This document shows positions 1 to 8,580 of a DNA stretch of 64,000 bases, piece by piece. The stretch covers positions 4,898,001-4,962,000 of the forward strand of contig NZ_LR026975.1 in the NCBI RefSeq assembly GCF_900603025.1. Reading direction: 5' to 3'. Below the pieces are notes generated by a model. The model saw nothing but the letters and a program-made list of their open reading frames with translations. It had not been told where the DNA came from and did not search any database. Positions within the stretch are counted from its first letter, which is position 1; every line of letters begins with the position of its first letter. This stretch comes from Mycolicibacterium hassiacum DSM 44199. Its GTDB lineage: Bacteria > Actinomycetota > Actinomycetes > Mycobacteriales > Mycobacteriaceae. Both the position numbers and the translations under genes were made by a program.

Positions 1-1559
1 AGCAGCATGCCCCAGTGCGAGTACTGCGCCCCGGTCGTCCAGATCTTCTGGCCGGTGATGCGCCAGCCGCCCTCGACCTTGGTGGCCTTGGTGGTCAGGC
101 TCGCCAGGTCCGAACCCGCGCCCGGTTCGGAGAACAGCTGGCACCAGATCATCTCGCCGCGCAGGGTCGGCGGCAAAAAGCGCTGCTTCTGCTCCTCGGT
201 GCCGTAGGCCACCACCGACGGGATCAGCCACGACGCGATGCCCATGTTCGGCCGCTCGACCTTGGCGTCCTGGAACTCCTGGGCGATGATGATCTGCTCG
301 ACCGGGCTGGCCCCGCGGCCCCACGGCCGCGGCAGATGCGGCACCACCCAGCCGCCCTCGGCGAGCGCGACGACGCGTTCCTTGTCGTCCGGGATCGCCT
401 TGATCGCGTCGATCTCGGCGCGGATCTCGGCACGCAGCTTCTCGGTGTCCGGATCGAGCTTGATACCCAGCCGACGCATGCCGGTGCTGGTGGCGAGGTC
501 GACCACCCGCTGCGGGTACTCGCCGCGCCGCCCGAACGCGGCGGCCAGGCCGAGCGCCCGGCGGTAGTAGACGTTGGTGTCGTGCTCCCAGGTGAAGCCG
601 ATGCCGCCGTGCACCTGGATGCAGTCCTGGGTGCAGTGCAGCACCGCGTCGATCGCCAGCGTGGCCGCGACCGCGGCGGCGAACTCGAACCCGGTCTCCT
701 CGGCGGACTTGTCGGCGAGCTCGTCGAGCGCCTGCGCGGCGTCCCACACCGCGGCGGTGGCCCGCTCGGTATCGGCGATCATCTCGGCGCACTTGTGCTT
801 GACGGCCTGGAACTTGCCGATCGGCCGGCCGAACTGCTCGCGGATCTTGGCGTACTCCGAGGCGGTGTCGGTGGCCCAGCGCGCCACCCCGATGCACTCG
901 GCGCTCAGCAGCGTGGACACCAGCGCCCGGGCGTGCGCGCGGCTGAGGTCGCTCAGCACCCGGTCCTCGCCGACCTCGACGGCGTTGACCCGCACATGCG
1001 CCACCGGTCGCAGCGGGTCGACGCTCTGCACCGGCTCGATCTCGACCTGGTCGGCGTCGAGGACCACCCACTCCTCACCGCTGTCGATGGCCACCGGCAG
1101 CACCAGCAGCGACGCCTGCGCGGCCGCGGGCACCGCCCGCACCTCGCCGCGGATCACCAGCTTGTCGCCGGTGCGGGTGGCGGTCAGCCCCGACTCGATG
1201 GCGTAGGCCGCGATCGTCTCGCCGGAGGCCAGGCCGGCCAGCCGCGGGTCGGCGGGGTCGTGCGCGGCGATCAGCGCGCTGGCGATCACCGACGGCACGA
1301 ACGGCCCCGGCACCGCGCCGTAGCCGAACTCGGCGATCACGATCGCCAGCTCGAGAATGCCGAAGCCCTGTCCGCCAACGGATTCGGCCAGGTGCAGCCC
1401 CTGCAGTCCCTGCTCGGCCGCGGCCTTCCAATACGGCGGGGGATTGGGAATCGGCGTCTCCAGCGCCTCGTGCAGCACCTCCGACGGCGCTACCCGCGCC
1501 ACCAGGGATCGGACCGAATCGGCCAGGTCGTTGTGCTCGGTAGTGATAGCGATGGGCAT
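1..1559 (-). CDS. fadE6: Acyl-CoA dehydrogenase, FadE6-like two-domain type (3' end cut by window edge)
   Basis: Flavoenzyme that would introduce the alpha-beta double bond into acyl-CoA in beta-oxidation. I translated the minus strand from the ATG at 1559: about 519 residues are visible and the frame is open to the window edge. A first ACAD module ends near residues 312-320 with the conserved segment QVHGGIGFTWEH. A second module starts near residue 370 and contains the FAD/substrate motif SEPGAGSDLASL around residue 478, then ITGQKIWTTGAQ. This tandem architecture and the neighbouring Rv0272c-like hydrolase match FadE6 (Rv0271c, about 730 residues). The active-site base of the second module lies outside the window, so which module is catalytic cannot be judged. 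The 2-hydroxyacid dehydrogenase gene ends 10 nt upstream on the same strand, so the two are probably co-transcribed. Confidence 0.85.
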   Translation of the reverse strand, partial: MPIAITTEHNDLADSVRSLVARVAPSEVLHEALETPIPNPPPYWKAAAEQGLQGLHLAESVGGQGFGILELAIVIAEFGYGAVPGPFVPSVIASALIAAHDPADPRLAGLASGETIAAYAIESGLTATRTGDKLVIRGEVRAVPAAAQASLLVLPVAIDSGEEWVVLDADQVEIEPVQSVDPLRPVAHVRVNAVEVGEDRVLSDLSRAHARALVSTLLSAECIGVARWATDTASEYAKIREQFGRPIGKFQAVKHKCAEMIADTERATAAVWDAAQALDELADKSAEETGFEFAAAVAATLAIDAVLHCTQDCIQVHGGIGFTWEHDTNVYYRRALGLAAAFGRRGEYPQRVVDLATSTGMRRLGIKLDPDTEKLRAEIRAEIDAIKAIPDDKERVVALAEGGWVVPHLPRPWGRGASPVEQIIIAQEFQDAKVERPNMGIASWLIPSVVAYGTEEQKQRFLPPTLRGEMIWCQLFSEPGAGSDLASLTTKATKVEGGWRITGQKIWTTGAQYSHWGML

Positions 1560-1568
1560 CGATGCACC

Positions 1569-2606
1569 TCATTGTGGCGGTCCAAGCTCCGGCGGAGCTT
1601 CCCTATTAACCGGTCGGTTGGGCATCACGATACCGTTCACCACATGGGCCGGTTCGCGCCCGTCCCGGATTCGGCGGCAGTTGTCGACGCCGTGCTCCAG
1701 ATAGCGCCGCATGGTGTCGGCGGTGTACCAGGTGACGTGCGGGCTGAGCACCACGTTGTCGAGCCGCAGCAGCGGGTGATCGGCCGGCACCGGTTCGACC
1801 GCGAACACGTCCAGGCCGGCCGCGGCCAGCCGGCCCGAGGTCAGCGCGCCGACCAATGCGTCCTCGTCGACGATCTCGCCGCGGGAGGTGTTGACCAGCA
1901 CCGCCCCAGGCTTCATCCGCGCCAGTGCCGCGGCGTCCAACAGCCGCCGGGTCTGCTCGGTCAGCGGCAGATGCAGTGACACGATGTCGCTTTCGGCCAG
2001 CAGGTCGGGCAGCCGGCGCCAGTTCGGTGTACCGTCGTCGGCGGTGCTGGTGTGCACCACCCGGGCCCCCATCGTCGAGACGATCGTCTCCACCCGGCGG
2101 GCGATGTTGCCGTAGCCGACCAACCCGACCGTGCAGCCGCCGATATCGCGCACCGTCTCGCCGAGGGTGGGGTCCGACGGCCAGCCGCGGCCGGCGCGGG
2201 TGAGCCGGTCGAGTTCGAGCAGCCGCCGCATCGCGGCGAGCATCAGCAGCAGTGTGCCCTCGGCCACCGACGGGGCATTGGCGCCGGGCATGTTGGCCAC
2301 CGCGATCCCGAGCCCGGTCGCGGTGGCGACATCGATGGTGTTCACCCCGGCGCCGAGCTTGTGCACCAGCAGGCAGCGCCGCGCGCGCCGCAGGTCGTCG
2401 CCGGAAAGCGGGCGCAGCACATGCCAGATCACCTCGGCGTGCGGCAACTCCCGGTAGAAGGTGTCGTCGTCATCGGCGGCGCAGAACCGCACGTCAAGCC
2501 AACCCTGTTCGGCGGCAAGGAAATCCAGAACGTTCGGCGTCGGGACGAAATGGGCGAGCACCCGCAGCGGCGCTCGTCCGCTCAACGCCATCGACGATGA
2601 ATCCAC
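1569..2606 (-). CDS. D-isomer-specific 2-hydroxyacid dehydrogenase
   Basis: NAD(P)-dependent oxidoreductase interconverting a 2-oxoacid and its D-2-hydroxyacid; the substrate cannot be deduced. The 345-residue product has the Rossmann signature VGLVGYGNIARRV in the middle and the family catalytic residues in order: Arg in NTSRGEIVDE, Glu in FAVEPVP and His in SPHVTWYT. Length is normal for the PGDH/glyoxylate-reductase superfamily. The start is uncertain: GTG or ATG at 2606 overlaps the upstream hydrolase by 25 nt, while the internal Met6 at 2591 shortens the overlap to 10 nt. It lies between the hydrolase and the FadE6-like gene, all on the minus strand with overlaps or a 10-nt gap, which suggests one catabolic operon. 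I do not recall this gene between Rv0271c and Rv0272c in M. tuberculosis, so it may be a species-specific addition. Confidence 0.88.
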   Translation of the reverse strand: MDSSSMALSGRAPLRVLAHFVPTPNVLDFLAAEQGWLDVRFCAADDDDTFYRELPHAEVIWHVLRPLSGDDLRRARRCLLVHKLGAGVNTIDVATATGLGIAVANMPGANAPSVAEGTLLLMLAAMRRLLELDRLTRAGRGWPSDPTLGETVRDIGGCTVGLVGYGNIARRVETIVSTMGARVVHTSTADDGTPNWRRLPDLLAESDIVSLHLPLTEQTRRLLDAAALARMKPGAVLVNTSRGEIVDEDALVGALTSGRLAAAGLDVFAVEPVPADHPLLRLDNVVLSPHVTWYTADTMRRYLEHGVDNCRRIRDGREPAHVVNGIVMPNRPVNREAPPELGPPQ

Positions 2607-3724
2607 TTGGCAATGATGTCAGCGCACTCGGTGCGGGCGCCCGGGGTGGTGAAGTAGTGGTCGGTGTCGATCGAGCACCGGGACTTGTCCTTGCTGCCCA
2701 GGGCGTCGTAGATGCGCTGGGCGTCCGACGGGAACACCCCGGTGTCCTGCTCGGCGTCGATCACCAGCGCCGGGCAGTCGATGCGCTGCAGATGCGGTTC
2801 GGCCCGGGTCTGGGCATGGCGCAGGCTCCACATGCTCAGCCAGTTGAGCAGGGTGCAGAACGCGGCGATGCCCCGGGCGGAGCGGTTGGCGTGCACCGGC
2901 ACCCCGGCGTAGCACCTGTTGGGCGGGCGTTTGGACGGGTCCAGGCCGGGATCGACCATCCGCGGGTCGGCCCAGGTGCGCATCACGCTGAACGGCCGGT
3001 CGACGAACCCGGCGGCCCGGATCCGCTTGAGCTCGGCCTCCACCCAGTCGGTGATCGCCTCGTTGCGCGCCACCTGCGCGGCGCGGTACCGCTGCACGAA
3101 CTCCGGCGAGTACGGCGGGCCGTTGTCCTCGTTGAACAGATCGAGATCGGGATCGGTTGCCACCGGGTCGTTCTCGTCGACGACCGCGGCGTCCATCCAG
3201 GCGGTCAGCACGTCGGGGCGGCCCGGATGCGCGGCGGTGGCGACAAACCCGTCGGCGGGCGGCAGATCGAACAGTCCGGCCGCCGGGCGCATCCCCTCCA
3301 TCGGGGTGATGTGGTGGTGCACCGCCTGCGCCTGGTAGGCCGCCATCAGCGAACCGCCACCTGAATTCCCCAGCAGCACAACGGTTTCTATGCCCTGAAC
3401 CTCGCGCAGCCAGCGCACCCCGACGCCGATGTCGACCAGTGCGTGGTCGAGCAGGAAGCTGGTCTCGAAGCCGCGGAACCGGGTGTTCCAGCCCAGAAAG
3501 CCGATGCCCCGGGTGGCCAGGTAGTCGGCCAGGTAGTGCTCGGAGAAGTCGGCCTGGTAGTGCGCCGCGATCACGGCGACCTTGGGTTTCCGCCCGATCC
3601 CGCGGTAGTACAGCCCCTGGCACGGATGCCCGCCCGCACCGGCCCGCCGGGCGGTCGGCGACGGCAACCCGACGAACTCGCGGGTGACGCCCGGCGCCGG
3701 TGAACCGCCCGGTGCCCTGCTCAC
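2582..3724 (-). CDS. Alpha/beta hydrolase (Rv0272c-like)
   Basis: Predicted serine hydrolase/esterase of 380 residues. The nucleophile elbow reads GNSGGG near residue 119, after a strand-loop segment AVIAAHYQADFSEHYLADYL typical of the oxyanion region. A late acid loop (LVIDAEQDTGVFPSD) and a C-terminal His (DTDHYFTTPGA) complete a Ser-Asp-His triad. Length and sequence character fit Rv0272c, which sits beside fadE6 in M. tuberculosis. The context with acyl-CoA and hydroxyacid dehydrogenases suggests cleavage of an ester or thioester in a degradative pathway, but the substrate is unknown. It is the first gene of the minus-strand group, and its 3' end overlaps the start of the dehydrogenase gene. 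Confidence 0.85.
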   Translation of the reverse strand: MSRAPGGSPAPGVTREFVGLPSPTARRAGAGGHPCQGLYYRGIGRKPKVAVIAAHYQADFSEHYLADYLATRGIGFLGWNTRFRGFETSFLLDHALVDIGVGVRWLREVQGIETVVLLGNSGGGSLMAAYQAQAVHHHITPMEGMRPAAGLFDLPPADGFVATAAHPGRPDVLTAWMDAAVVDENDPVATDPDLDLFNEDNGPPYSPEFVQRYRAAQVARNEAITDWVEAELKRIRAAGFVDRPFSVMRTWADPRMVDPGLDPSKRPPNRCYAGVPVHANRSARGIAAFCTLLNWLSMWSLRHAQTRAEPHLQRIDCPALVIDAEQDTGVFPSDAQRIYDALGSKDKSRCSIDTDHYFTTPGARTECADIIAKWIHRRWR

Positions 3725-4053
3725 GGTGTCCCCCGCGTCTCGCGATGGCAGGCGGCGCGTGCAGGACGCGTAATCGGCGCTGCGGCAACGCGTTCACCGC
3801 AGCAAAGAGGCCGGTGAGCGGGCTTACGGGCGACCGGCGCCCATCCGCCCCGTGGGATGGGCGGACGCACGTGTCGGCTCGCGGTCAGCGGGCCTGTCGG
3901 CCGGATATCCAAGGTGAACCCGATGTTAGATTCAGATTCGGCGCTTGACCAGAGAAGTGGCGATGACGCCGCCGAATCCGCTCGGTGGCCGGTTATCGGC
4001 GGTGACCAAAAACAGTGGTGTCACATGCGAGTGTGACTGCCGGACAACGGAGT
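3725..4053. other. 329-nt intergenic region with two inverted repeats, no convincing gene
   Basis: No ORF here looks protein-like; the short frames are antisense or random. Two perfect inverted repeats are visible. One has 9-bp arms (CGCCCATCC at 3838-3846 and its complement at 3855-3863) with an 8-nt loop, a possible hairpin. The other has 6-bp arms GTCACA/TGTGAC at 4020-4025 and 4032-4037. The region should hold the hydrolase promoter and the 3' end of the TetR transcript, but neither was identified with confidence. Confidence 0.4.
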
Positions 4054-4719
4054 TCACCGCCGGTCCGGTTCGTTATCGCCCGCCCGGGGCGGATCGGTCA
4101 GCACCTCGAGGGTGGCGGCCAGATGGTCGATCAGCTGCTCGGCGCTGAGCTTGAGGTCGCCGGAGAGCCAGGCGCTGATCGTCTGACCGACGCCGCCGAC
4201 GGCGAAATGCGACGCCGCCCTGACCCACTCGGTGTCCGGCGCGCCGAGCGCCTCGGCGTGCGCGAACAGCAACCCGGCGAACAACGCCGAGCTCTCCGCG
4301 CGTTTGCGCACGATCACGGCGTTGGACAGCTCGACCGAGAACAACAGCCGGCCCACCCGGTTATCGGCGGAGATGGTGCGCACGATGTTGGCCATGCCCG
4401 CCCTGGCCTGCTGGTCCGGGGGTGCGGCGGCCACCGCGGCCTGGGTGGTGGCGGCGATGTCGGCGACCACCGCGTCGTACACCGCGGCCAGGAAGTCGTC
4501 CTTGTCCGAGAAGCTCTCGTAGAAGTACCGCAGCCCCAGCCCGGCCTGCGCGCAGATGGCCCGCACCGTCAGCTCGGCGGGGTCGCCGTCGGGGGTGCCG
4601 AGCAGCTCCAGACCGGCCTCGAGCAGGCGCCGGCGCCGTCCGGCGAGACGGTCGGCGGCGTCGACGCCGCGGTAGGGCCGGGCCTGTGCCATGTCTGCCA
4701 TCTTGACATCGGTTGACAT
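4054..4719 (-). CDS. TetR-family transcriptional regulator (Rv0275c-like)
   Basis: DNA-binding repressor of 221 residues. The N-terminal helix-turn-helix is clear: ELTVRAICAQAGLGLRYFYE, followed by SFSDKDDFLAAVYDAV, the classic TetR recognition-helix and linker pattern. The rest is the variable ligand-binding/dimerisation domain. Three in-frame ATGs lie close together (4719, 4701 and 4692). If Met7 or Met10 is the real start, the tandem TTGACATCGG repeat at 4703-4722 becomes upstream DNA. It is divergent from the MpaB-type oxygenase gene at 4782, so it probably autoregulates and controls that gene. The order TetR then oxygenase matches Rv0275c-Rv0276. Confidence 0.87.
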   Translation of the reverse strand: MSTDVKMADMAQARPYRGVDAADRLAGRRRRLLEAGLELLGTPDGDPAELTVRAICAQAGLGLRYFYESFSDKDDFLAAVYDAVVADIAATTQAAVAAAPPDQQARAGMANIVRTISADNRVGRLLFSVELSNAVIVRKRAESSALFAGLLFAHAEALGAPDTEWVRAASHFAVGGVGQTISAWLSGDLKLSAEQLIDHLAATLEVLTDPPRAGDNEPDRR

Positions 4720-4722
4720 CGG
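4703..4722 (+). promoter_or_regulatory. Tandem 10-bp direct repeat TTGACATCGG x2, possible -35/operator for the oxygenase gene
   Basis: The 10-mer TTGACATCGG occurs twice back to back, and each copy begins with the hexamer TTGACA, an ideal sigma70-type -35 element. It lies 60-80 nt upstream of the oxygenase start and at the very 5' end of the TetR ORF. A matching -10 is not clear (AAATAT at 4736 is the best). The repeat could be a doubled -35 or a TetR operator; both are inference. Confidence 0.35.
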
Positions 4723-4781
4723 GCCGGCTGCGGAGAAATATCAGGAAACAAGCGTTATCAGATTTGCGACGAGGGGCGGCC

Positions 4782-5732
4782 ATGACGGTCAGCGAACCGA
4801 TTCAGCAGAACACCGAACCCGAGGCCCGGACGCCGGTGCCGAGCCGTGGGCGGCTGCCCGTGGTGGAACGCCCGGTCAGCGAACATCTGCCGGGCCCGGC
4901 GCCGAAGCGCCGCCGCGGCGCGAGCATCGAGGACGGGCTGATGGGGGTGGCGCTGCTGGCCGGCCCGGCGAACGTGATCATGCAGCTGGCGCTGCCCGGC
5001 GTCGGGTACGGCGTGATGGAGAGCCGGGTGGAGAGCGGACGCATCGACCGGCACCCGATCAAGCGCGCCCGCACCACCTTCACCTACCTCGCCGTCGCGA
5101 CCATGGGCACCGAGGAGCAGAAGGCGGCGTTCCGGCGGGCGGTGAACCGCCAGCACGCCCAGGTGTACTCCACCGACGAGAGCCCGGTGAAGTACCACGC
5201 CTTCGACAAGGAACTGCAGCTGTGGGTGGGCGCCTGCCTGTACAGGGGCGGGGTGGACGTCTACCGGCTGTTCATCGGCGAGATGGACGAGCAGACCGCC
5301 GACCGCCACTACCGCGAGGGCATGCCGCTGGCCACCACGCTGCAGGTGCCCGAGTCGATGTGGCCGAAGGACCGGGCCGCGTTCGACCGGTACTGGCGCG
5401 AACAGCTCGACAAGGTCCACATCGACGACGCGGTCCGCGAGTTCCTGTGGCCGATCGCCGCGGGCCGGATCCCCGGCGTGCGCCTGCCGGGGCCGATCCA
5501 GCGCCGCATCGACGAGTTCAACCTGCTGATCACCGGCGGTTTCCTGCCGCAGCGGTTCCGCGACGAGATGCGCCTGGACTGGGACGAACGCAAACAGCGC
5601 CGGTTCGAGCGGGTGATCGCGGTGATCCGCACCGTCAACAATCTGCTGCCCAAACCCATCCGCAAGTTTCCGTTCAACGTCCTGCTCAAGGACCTCGACC
5701 GGCGGATCCGCACCGGCCGGCCACTGGTGTAG
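4782..5732 (+). CDS. MpaB/DUF2236-type oxygenase family protein (Rv0276-like)
   Basis: Protein of 316 residues resembling the DUF2236/MpaB family, whose best-studied relatives are heme-containing oxygenases (latex-clearing protein, mycophenolate-pathway MpaB). Visible family-like features are an N-terminal helix with a GPANVIMQLALPGVGYGVM segment, the stretch DRHPIKRARTTFTYLA, and a His in AVNRQHAQVY that could be a heme ligand. I chose ATG 4782 because GAGGGGCGG sits just upstream. An upstream in-frame start at 4713 would overlap the TetR gene. It is divergent from the TetR regulator, which probably controls it. The substrate is unknown. Confidence 0.75.
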   Translation: MTVSEPIQQNTEPEARTPVPSRGRLPVVERPVSEHLPGPAPKRRRGASIEDGLMGVALLAGPANVIMQLALPGVGYGVMESRVESGRIDRHPIKRARTTFTYLAVATMGTEEQKAAFRRAVNRQHAQVYSTDESPVKYHAFDKELQLWVGACLYRGGVDVYRLFIGEMDEQTADRHYREGMPLATTLQVPESMWPKDRAAFDRYWREQLDKVHIDDAVREFLWPIAAGRIPGVRLPGPIQRRIDEFNLLITGGFLPQRFRDEMRLDWDERKQRRFERVIAVIRTVNNLLPKPIRKFPFNVLLKDLDRRIRTGRPLV

Positions 5733-5772
5733 GGCTGGGCCGAACCGCCGCGACGGCGTATAACGACGGGTT

Positions 5773-6663
5773 GTGCGTAGCGACGACGACTCCTGGGACA
5801 TCACCACCGGCGTCGGCTCGACCGCGTTGTTCGTCGCGGCCGCCCGGGCACTGGAGGCGCAGAAGTACGACCCGGTGGCGGTCGACGAGTTCGCCGAACT
5901 GTTCTGCCGCGCGGCCGGCGGGCCGTGGGCCGAACTGGTCGACGGCGGGGCGCCCGACCACACGCTGCGCTCGGAGTTCGGCGTCGACTTCGTGAACTTC
6001 CAGGGCGTGCGCACCCGCTACTTCGACGCCTACCTCGGTCGGGCCGCACACGCCGGGGTGCGCCAGGTCGTGCTGCTGGCCGCCGGACTGGACTCCCGGG
6101 CCTACCGGCTCAACTGGCCGGCCGACACCGTGGTCTACGAACTCGACCAGCCTCGGGTGCTGGAGTTCAAGCGGGCGGTGCTGGCCGATCACGCCCCCAA
6201 GGCCGAGCGCCGGGAGGTCGCCGTCGATCTGCGGCAGGACTGGCCGGCCGCGCTGCGCGACGCCGGCTTCGACACCGGCGCCCCGGCCGCCTGGCTCGCC
6301 GAGGGACTCCTTATCTATCTGCCCGCCGCCGCGCAGCGGGCGTTGTTCGAAGGGATCGACGCGCTGTCGGTGCCGGGCAGCCACGCCGCGGTCGAGGAGG
6401 CCACACCGATGGATCCGGACGTGTTTGCTGCCAAGCGGGAGCAGGAGCGCGCGGCGGGGGCGGAGGGCACCTTCTTCACCCTGGTCCACAACGAGCAGCA
6501 CGAACCGGCCGAACAGTGGTTCGGTGCCCGCGGCTGGCGGGCCGCCGGCACCCCGCTCAGCCGCTGCCTGTTCATGCACGGCCGCCCGGTGCCGCCGCCG
6601 GGTTCCGAGGCGGCGCTGATGACCGACACGATCAGCCTGGTCAGCGCGGTCAAACAGGCCTGA
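5773..6663 (+). CDS. SAM-dependent methyltransferase, PPM/LCM family (Rv0281-like)
   Basis: Putative S-adenosylmethionine O-methyltransferase of 296 residues from the large mycobacterial family related to leucine carboxyl methyltransferase. It starts at GTG 5773 with the family N-terminus [20 protein letters not shown]. Motif I is [15 protein letters not shown], and the acidic SAM-ribose strand reads [14 protein letters not shown]. An [12 protein letters not shown] segment matches the family's post-motif region. Length is close to Rv0281 (about 300 residues), which also lies immediately before ESX-3. The substrate is unknown. It is separated from eccA3 by 99 nt holding the iron boxes, so it is probably not part of the ESX-3 transcript. 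Confidence 0.88.
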   Translation: MRSDDDSWDITTGVGSTALFVAAARALEAQKYDPVAVDEFAELFCRAAGGPWAELVDGGAPDHTLRSEFGVDFVNFQGVRTRYFDAYLGRAAHAGVRQVVLLAAGLDSRAYRLNWPADTVVYELDQPRVLEFKRAVLADHAPKAERREVAVDLRQDWPAALRDAGFDTGAPAAWLAEGLLIYLPAAAQRALFEGIDALSVPGSHAAVEEATPMDPDVFAAKREQERAAGAEGTFFTLVHNEQHEPAEQWFGARGWRAAGTPLSRCLFMHGRPVPPPGSEAALMTDTISLVSAVKQA

Positions 6664-6695
6664 CCGATGTGAGATAGCGGCGTATGTCTCGACAG

Positions 6696-6714
6696 TTAGC
6701 TTATGCAATGCTAA
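6696..6714 (+). promoter_or_regulatory. IdeR-like iron box 1 upstream of eccA3
   Basis: The 19-mer TTAGCTTATGCAATGCTAA matches the mycobacterial IdeR consensus TTAGGTTAGGCTAACCTAA at 14 of 19 positions by hand count, with both outer quartets TTAG/CTAA intact. ESX-3 is established as an IdeR- (and Zur-) repressed locus in mycobacteria, which supports the call. It lies 49-67 nt upstream of the eccA3 start. Confidence 0.7.
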
Positions 6715-6726
6715 CTTCGCCCAACG

Positions 6727-6745
6727 CTAGTTTGGCCTTACCTAA
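6727..6745 (+). promoter_or_regulatory. IdeR-like iron box 2 upstream of eccA3
   Basis: A second 19-mer, CTAGTTTGGCCTTACCTAA, also matches the IdeR consensus at 14 of 19 positions. It starts 12 nt after box 1, so the dyad centres are 31 nt apart. Its right arm (ACCTAA) is perfect. The ribosome-binding run AAGGGGGG follows immediately before the GTG at 6763, so this box would overlap or adjoin the transcription start. Confidence 0.6.
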
Positions 6746-6762
6746 AGGGGGGACGACGGCGC

Positions 6763-8580
6763 GTGCCGCTACCAACCGATCACGCTGCGATTACCCGCGT
6801 CGATCCAGACGTCGTGAGTCGGTTTGCCACAAGCTGCCGGGCGCTGGGCCTGTCGGTGCACGACCGGCGCCGGCCGGTGGACCTCGCCGCGGCCCGGGCC
6901 GGCTTTGCCGAACTGACCCGGATCGCCCGGGAGCAGTGTGACGCCTGGACCGGGCTGGCGGCCGCCGGCGACACCGGCCCGCAGGTGCTCGAGACCATCT
7001 GGCAGACCTCGGCGACCTCGGGCGTTCTGCAGCGCGCGGTCGATCTGGACCCCGGCGCGCTGGCGTTCGAGTACGACACCGGGCTGTACCTGAGGTTCTC
7101 CGCCGCCACCCCGGACGACTTCGCGCTGGCCTACGCGGTGAGCCGGTGCGACGCCGGCGACTACCGGGCCGCCGACGAGCTGGTGGCGCCGCTGATCGAG
7201 CGTCGCCCGGACTGGCTGCAGGCCCGCTGGGTGCGGGTCGCCATGCACTACCGCACCGGACGCTGGTCGGATGTGGTGCGGCTGCTCACTCCGATCGTCA
7301 CCGACCCGCGGCTCGACGAGGTGTACGCGCACGCGGTGCGGATCGCGCTGGGCACCGCGCTGGCCCGGCTCGGCATGTACCCGCCGGCGCTGTCCTACCT
7401 GGAGGAACCGGACGGCCCGATCGAGGTGGCCAGGACCGACGGCACCTTCGTCAAGGCGCTGTGCCTGCGCGCCCAGGGCGAGGAGGACGACGCCCACGAC
7501 GTGCTCACCGAGCTGTACGCCGCCAACCCCGAACACGAGGCGGTCCAGGCGGCGCTGTCGGACCCCAGCTACGGCATCGTGCCGACCACCGCGGCCCGGA
7601 TCGAGGCCCGCACCGATCCGTGGGATCCGTCGACCGAACCCAGCGAGGAGGAGTTCGTCGACCCGGGGGCCAAGGAGCGCAAGGCGCATCTGCTGACCGA
7701 GGCCGAGGCCGAACTGGCCGAGTTCATCGGCCTCGAAGAGGTCAAGTACCAGGTGGCGCGGCTGAAGAGCTCGGTCGCGATGGCCATCAAGCGGCAGGAA
7801 CGCGGCCTGGCCGTGGCCCAGCGCACCAACCACCTGGTGTTCGCCGGCCCGCCCGGCACCGGTAAGACCACCATCGCCCGCGTGGTCGCCAAGATCTACT
7901 GCGGCCTGGGCATTCTCCGCAAGGAGACGGTGCGCGAGGTGCACCGCGCCGACCTGGTCGGCCAGCACATCGGCGAGACGGAGGCCAAGACCAACGCCGT
8001 CATCGACAGCGCGCTCGACGGCGTGCTGTTCCTCGACGAGGCCTACGCCCTGGTGTCGACCGGCGCCAAGAACGACTTCGGCCTGGTGGCCATCGACACC
8101 CTGCTGGCGCGGATGGAGAACGACCGCGACCGGCTGGTGGTCATCATCGCCGGCTACCGCAAGGACCTCGACGCCTTCCTGGACACCAACGAGGGCCTGC
8201 GGTCGCGCTTCACCCGCACCATCGACTTCCCGTCCTACACCCCCGCCGAGCTCGTGGAGATCGCGGTGCGGATGGCCGAGAAGCGCGACAGTAAGTTCGA
8301 ACCCGCCGCGCTGGCCTACCTGGAGACCCTGTTCGGCCACCTCGCCGACCGGACCACCGCCGACGCCAACGGGGTACAGCGGCGCTGCCTCGACATCGCC
8401 GGCAACGGCCGCTTCGTCCGCAACCTGGTGGAGCGCGCCGAGGAGGAGCGCGAGTACCGGCTCGATCACTCCGACATCGACGAGTTCACCGATGACGACC
8501 TGATGACCATCACTGAGGAAGACGTGACCAAATCCGCCATCCCGTTGCTGCGCGGCCTCGGCCTGACGGTGTCCGAATGA
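6763..8580 (+). CDS. eccA3: ESX-3 secretion AAA+ ATPase EccA3
   Basis: Cytosolic CbbX-type AAA+ ATPase of ESX-3, which handles PE/PPE and Esx substrates with EspG in the siderophore-linked iron-uptake system. The 605-residue protein has an N-terminal TPR-like helical half, then an AAA+ module with Walker A GPPGTGKTT near residue 362, Walker B LFLDEA near 422 and an arginine-rich sensor region (LRSRFTRTIDFPSY). GTG 6763 is preceded by a strong AAGGGGGG. It is the first gene of the operon and sits under two IdeR-like boxes. Its stop overlaps the eccB3 start (ATGA), indicating translational coupling. Length is close to M. tuberculosis EccA3 (about 630). Confidence 0.95.
   Translation: MPLPTDHAAITRVDPDVVSRFATSCRALGLSVHDRRRPVDLAAARAGFAELTRIAREQCDAWTGLAAAGDTGPQVLETIWQTSATSGVLQRAVDLDPGALAFEYDTGLYLRFSAATPDDFALAYAVSRCDAGDYRAADELVAPLIERRPDWLQARWVRVAMHYRTGRWSDVVRLLTPIVTDPRLDEVYAHAVRIALGTALARLGMYPPALSYLEEPDGPIEVARTDGTFVKALCLRAQGEEDDAHDVLTELYAANPEHEAVQAALSDPSYGIVPTTAARIEARTDPWDPSTEPSEEEFVDPGAKERKAHLLTEAEAELAEFIGLEEVKYQVARLKSSVAMAIKRQERGLAVAQRTNHLVFAGPPGTGKTTIARVVAKIYCGLGILRKETVREVHRADLVGQHIGETEAKTNAVIDSALDGVLFLDEAYALVSTGAKNDFGLVAIDTLLARMENDRDRLVVIIAGYRKDLDAFLDTNEGLRSRFTRTIDFPSYTPAELVEIAVRMAEKRDSKFEPAALAYLETLFGHLADRTTADANGVQRRCLDIAGNGRFVRNLVERAEEEREYRLDHSDIDEFTDDDLMTITEEDVTKSAIPLLRGLGLTVSE

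Noticed and set aside
15..1979. A 654-codon plus-strand open frame at the left edge
   Set aside because: It is antisense to the acyl-CoA dehydrogenase and hydroxyacid dehydrogenase, both with clear motifs; its own translation has none.
4020..4037. Possible CRP-type site
   Set aside because: The arms are GTCACA-N6-TGTGAC, the reverse of the TGTGA-N6-TCACA arrangement bound by CRP.
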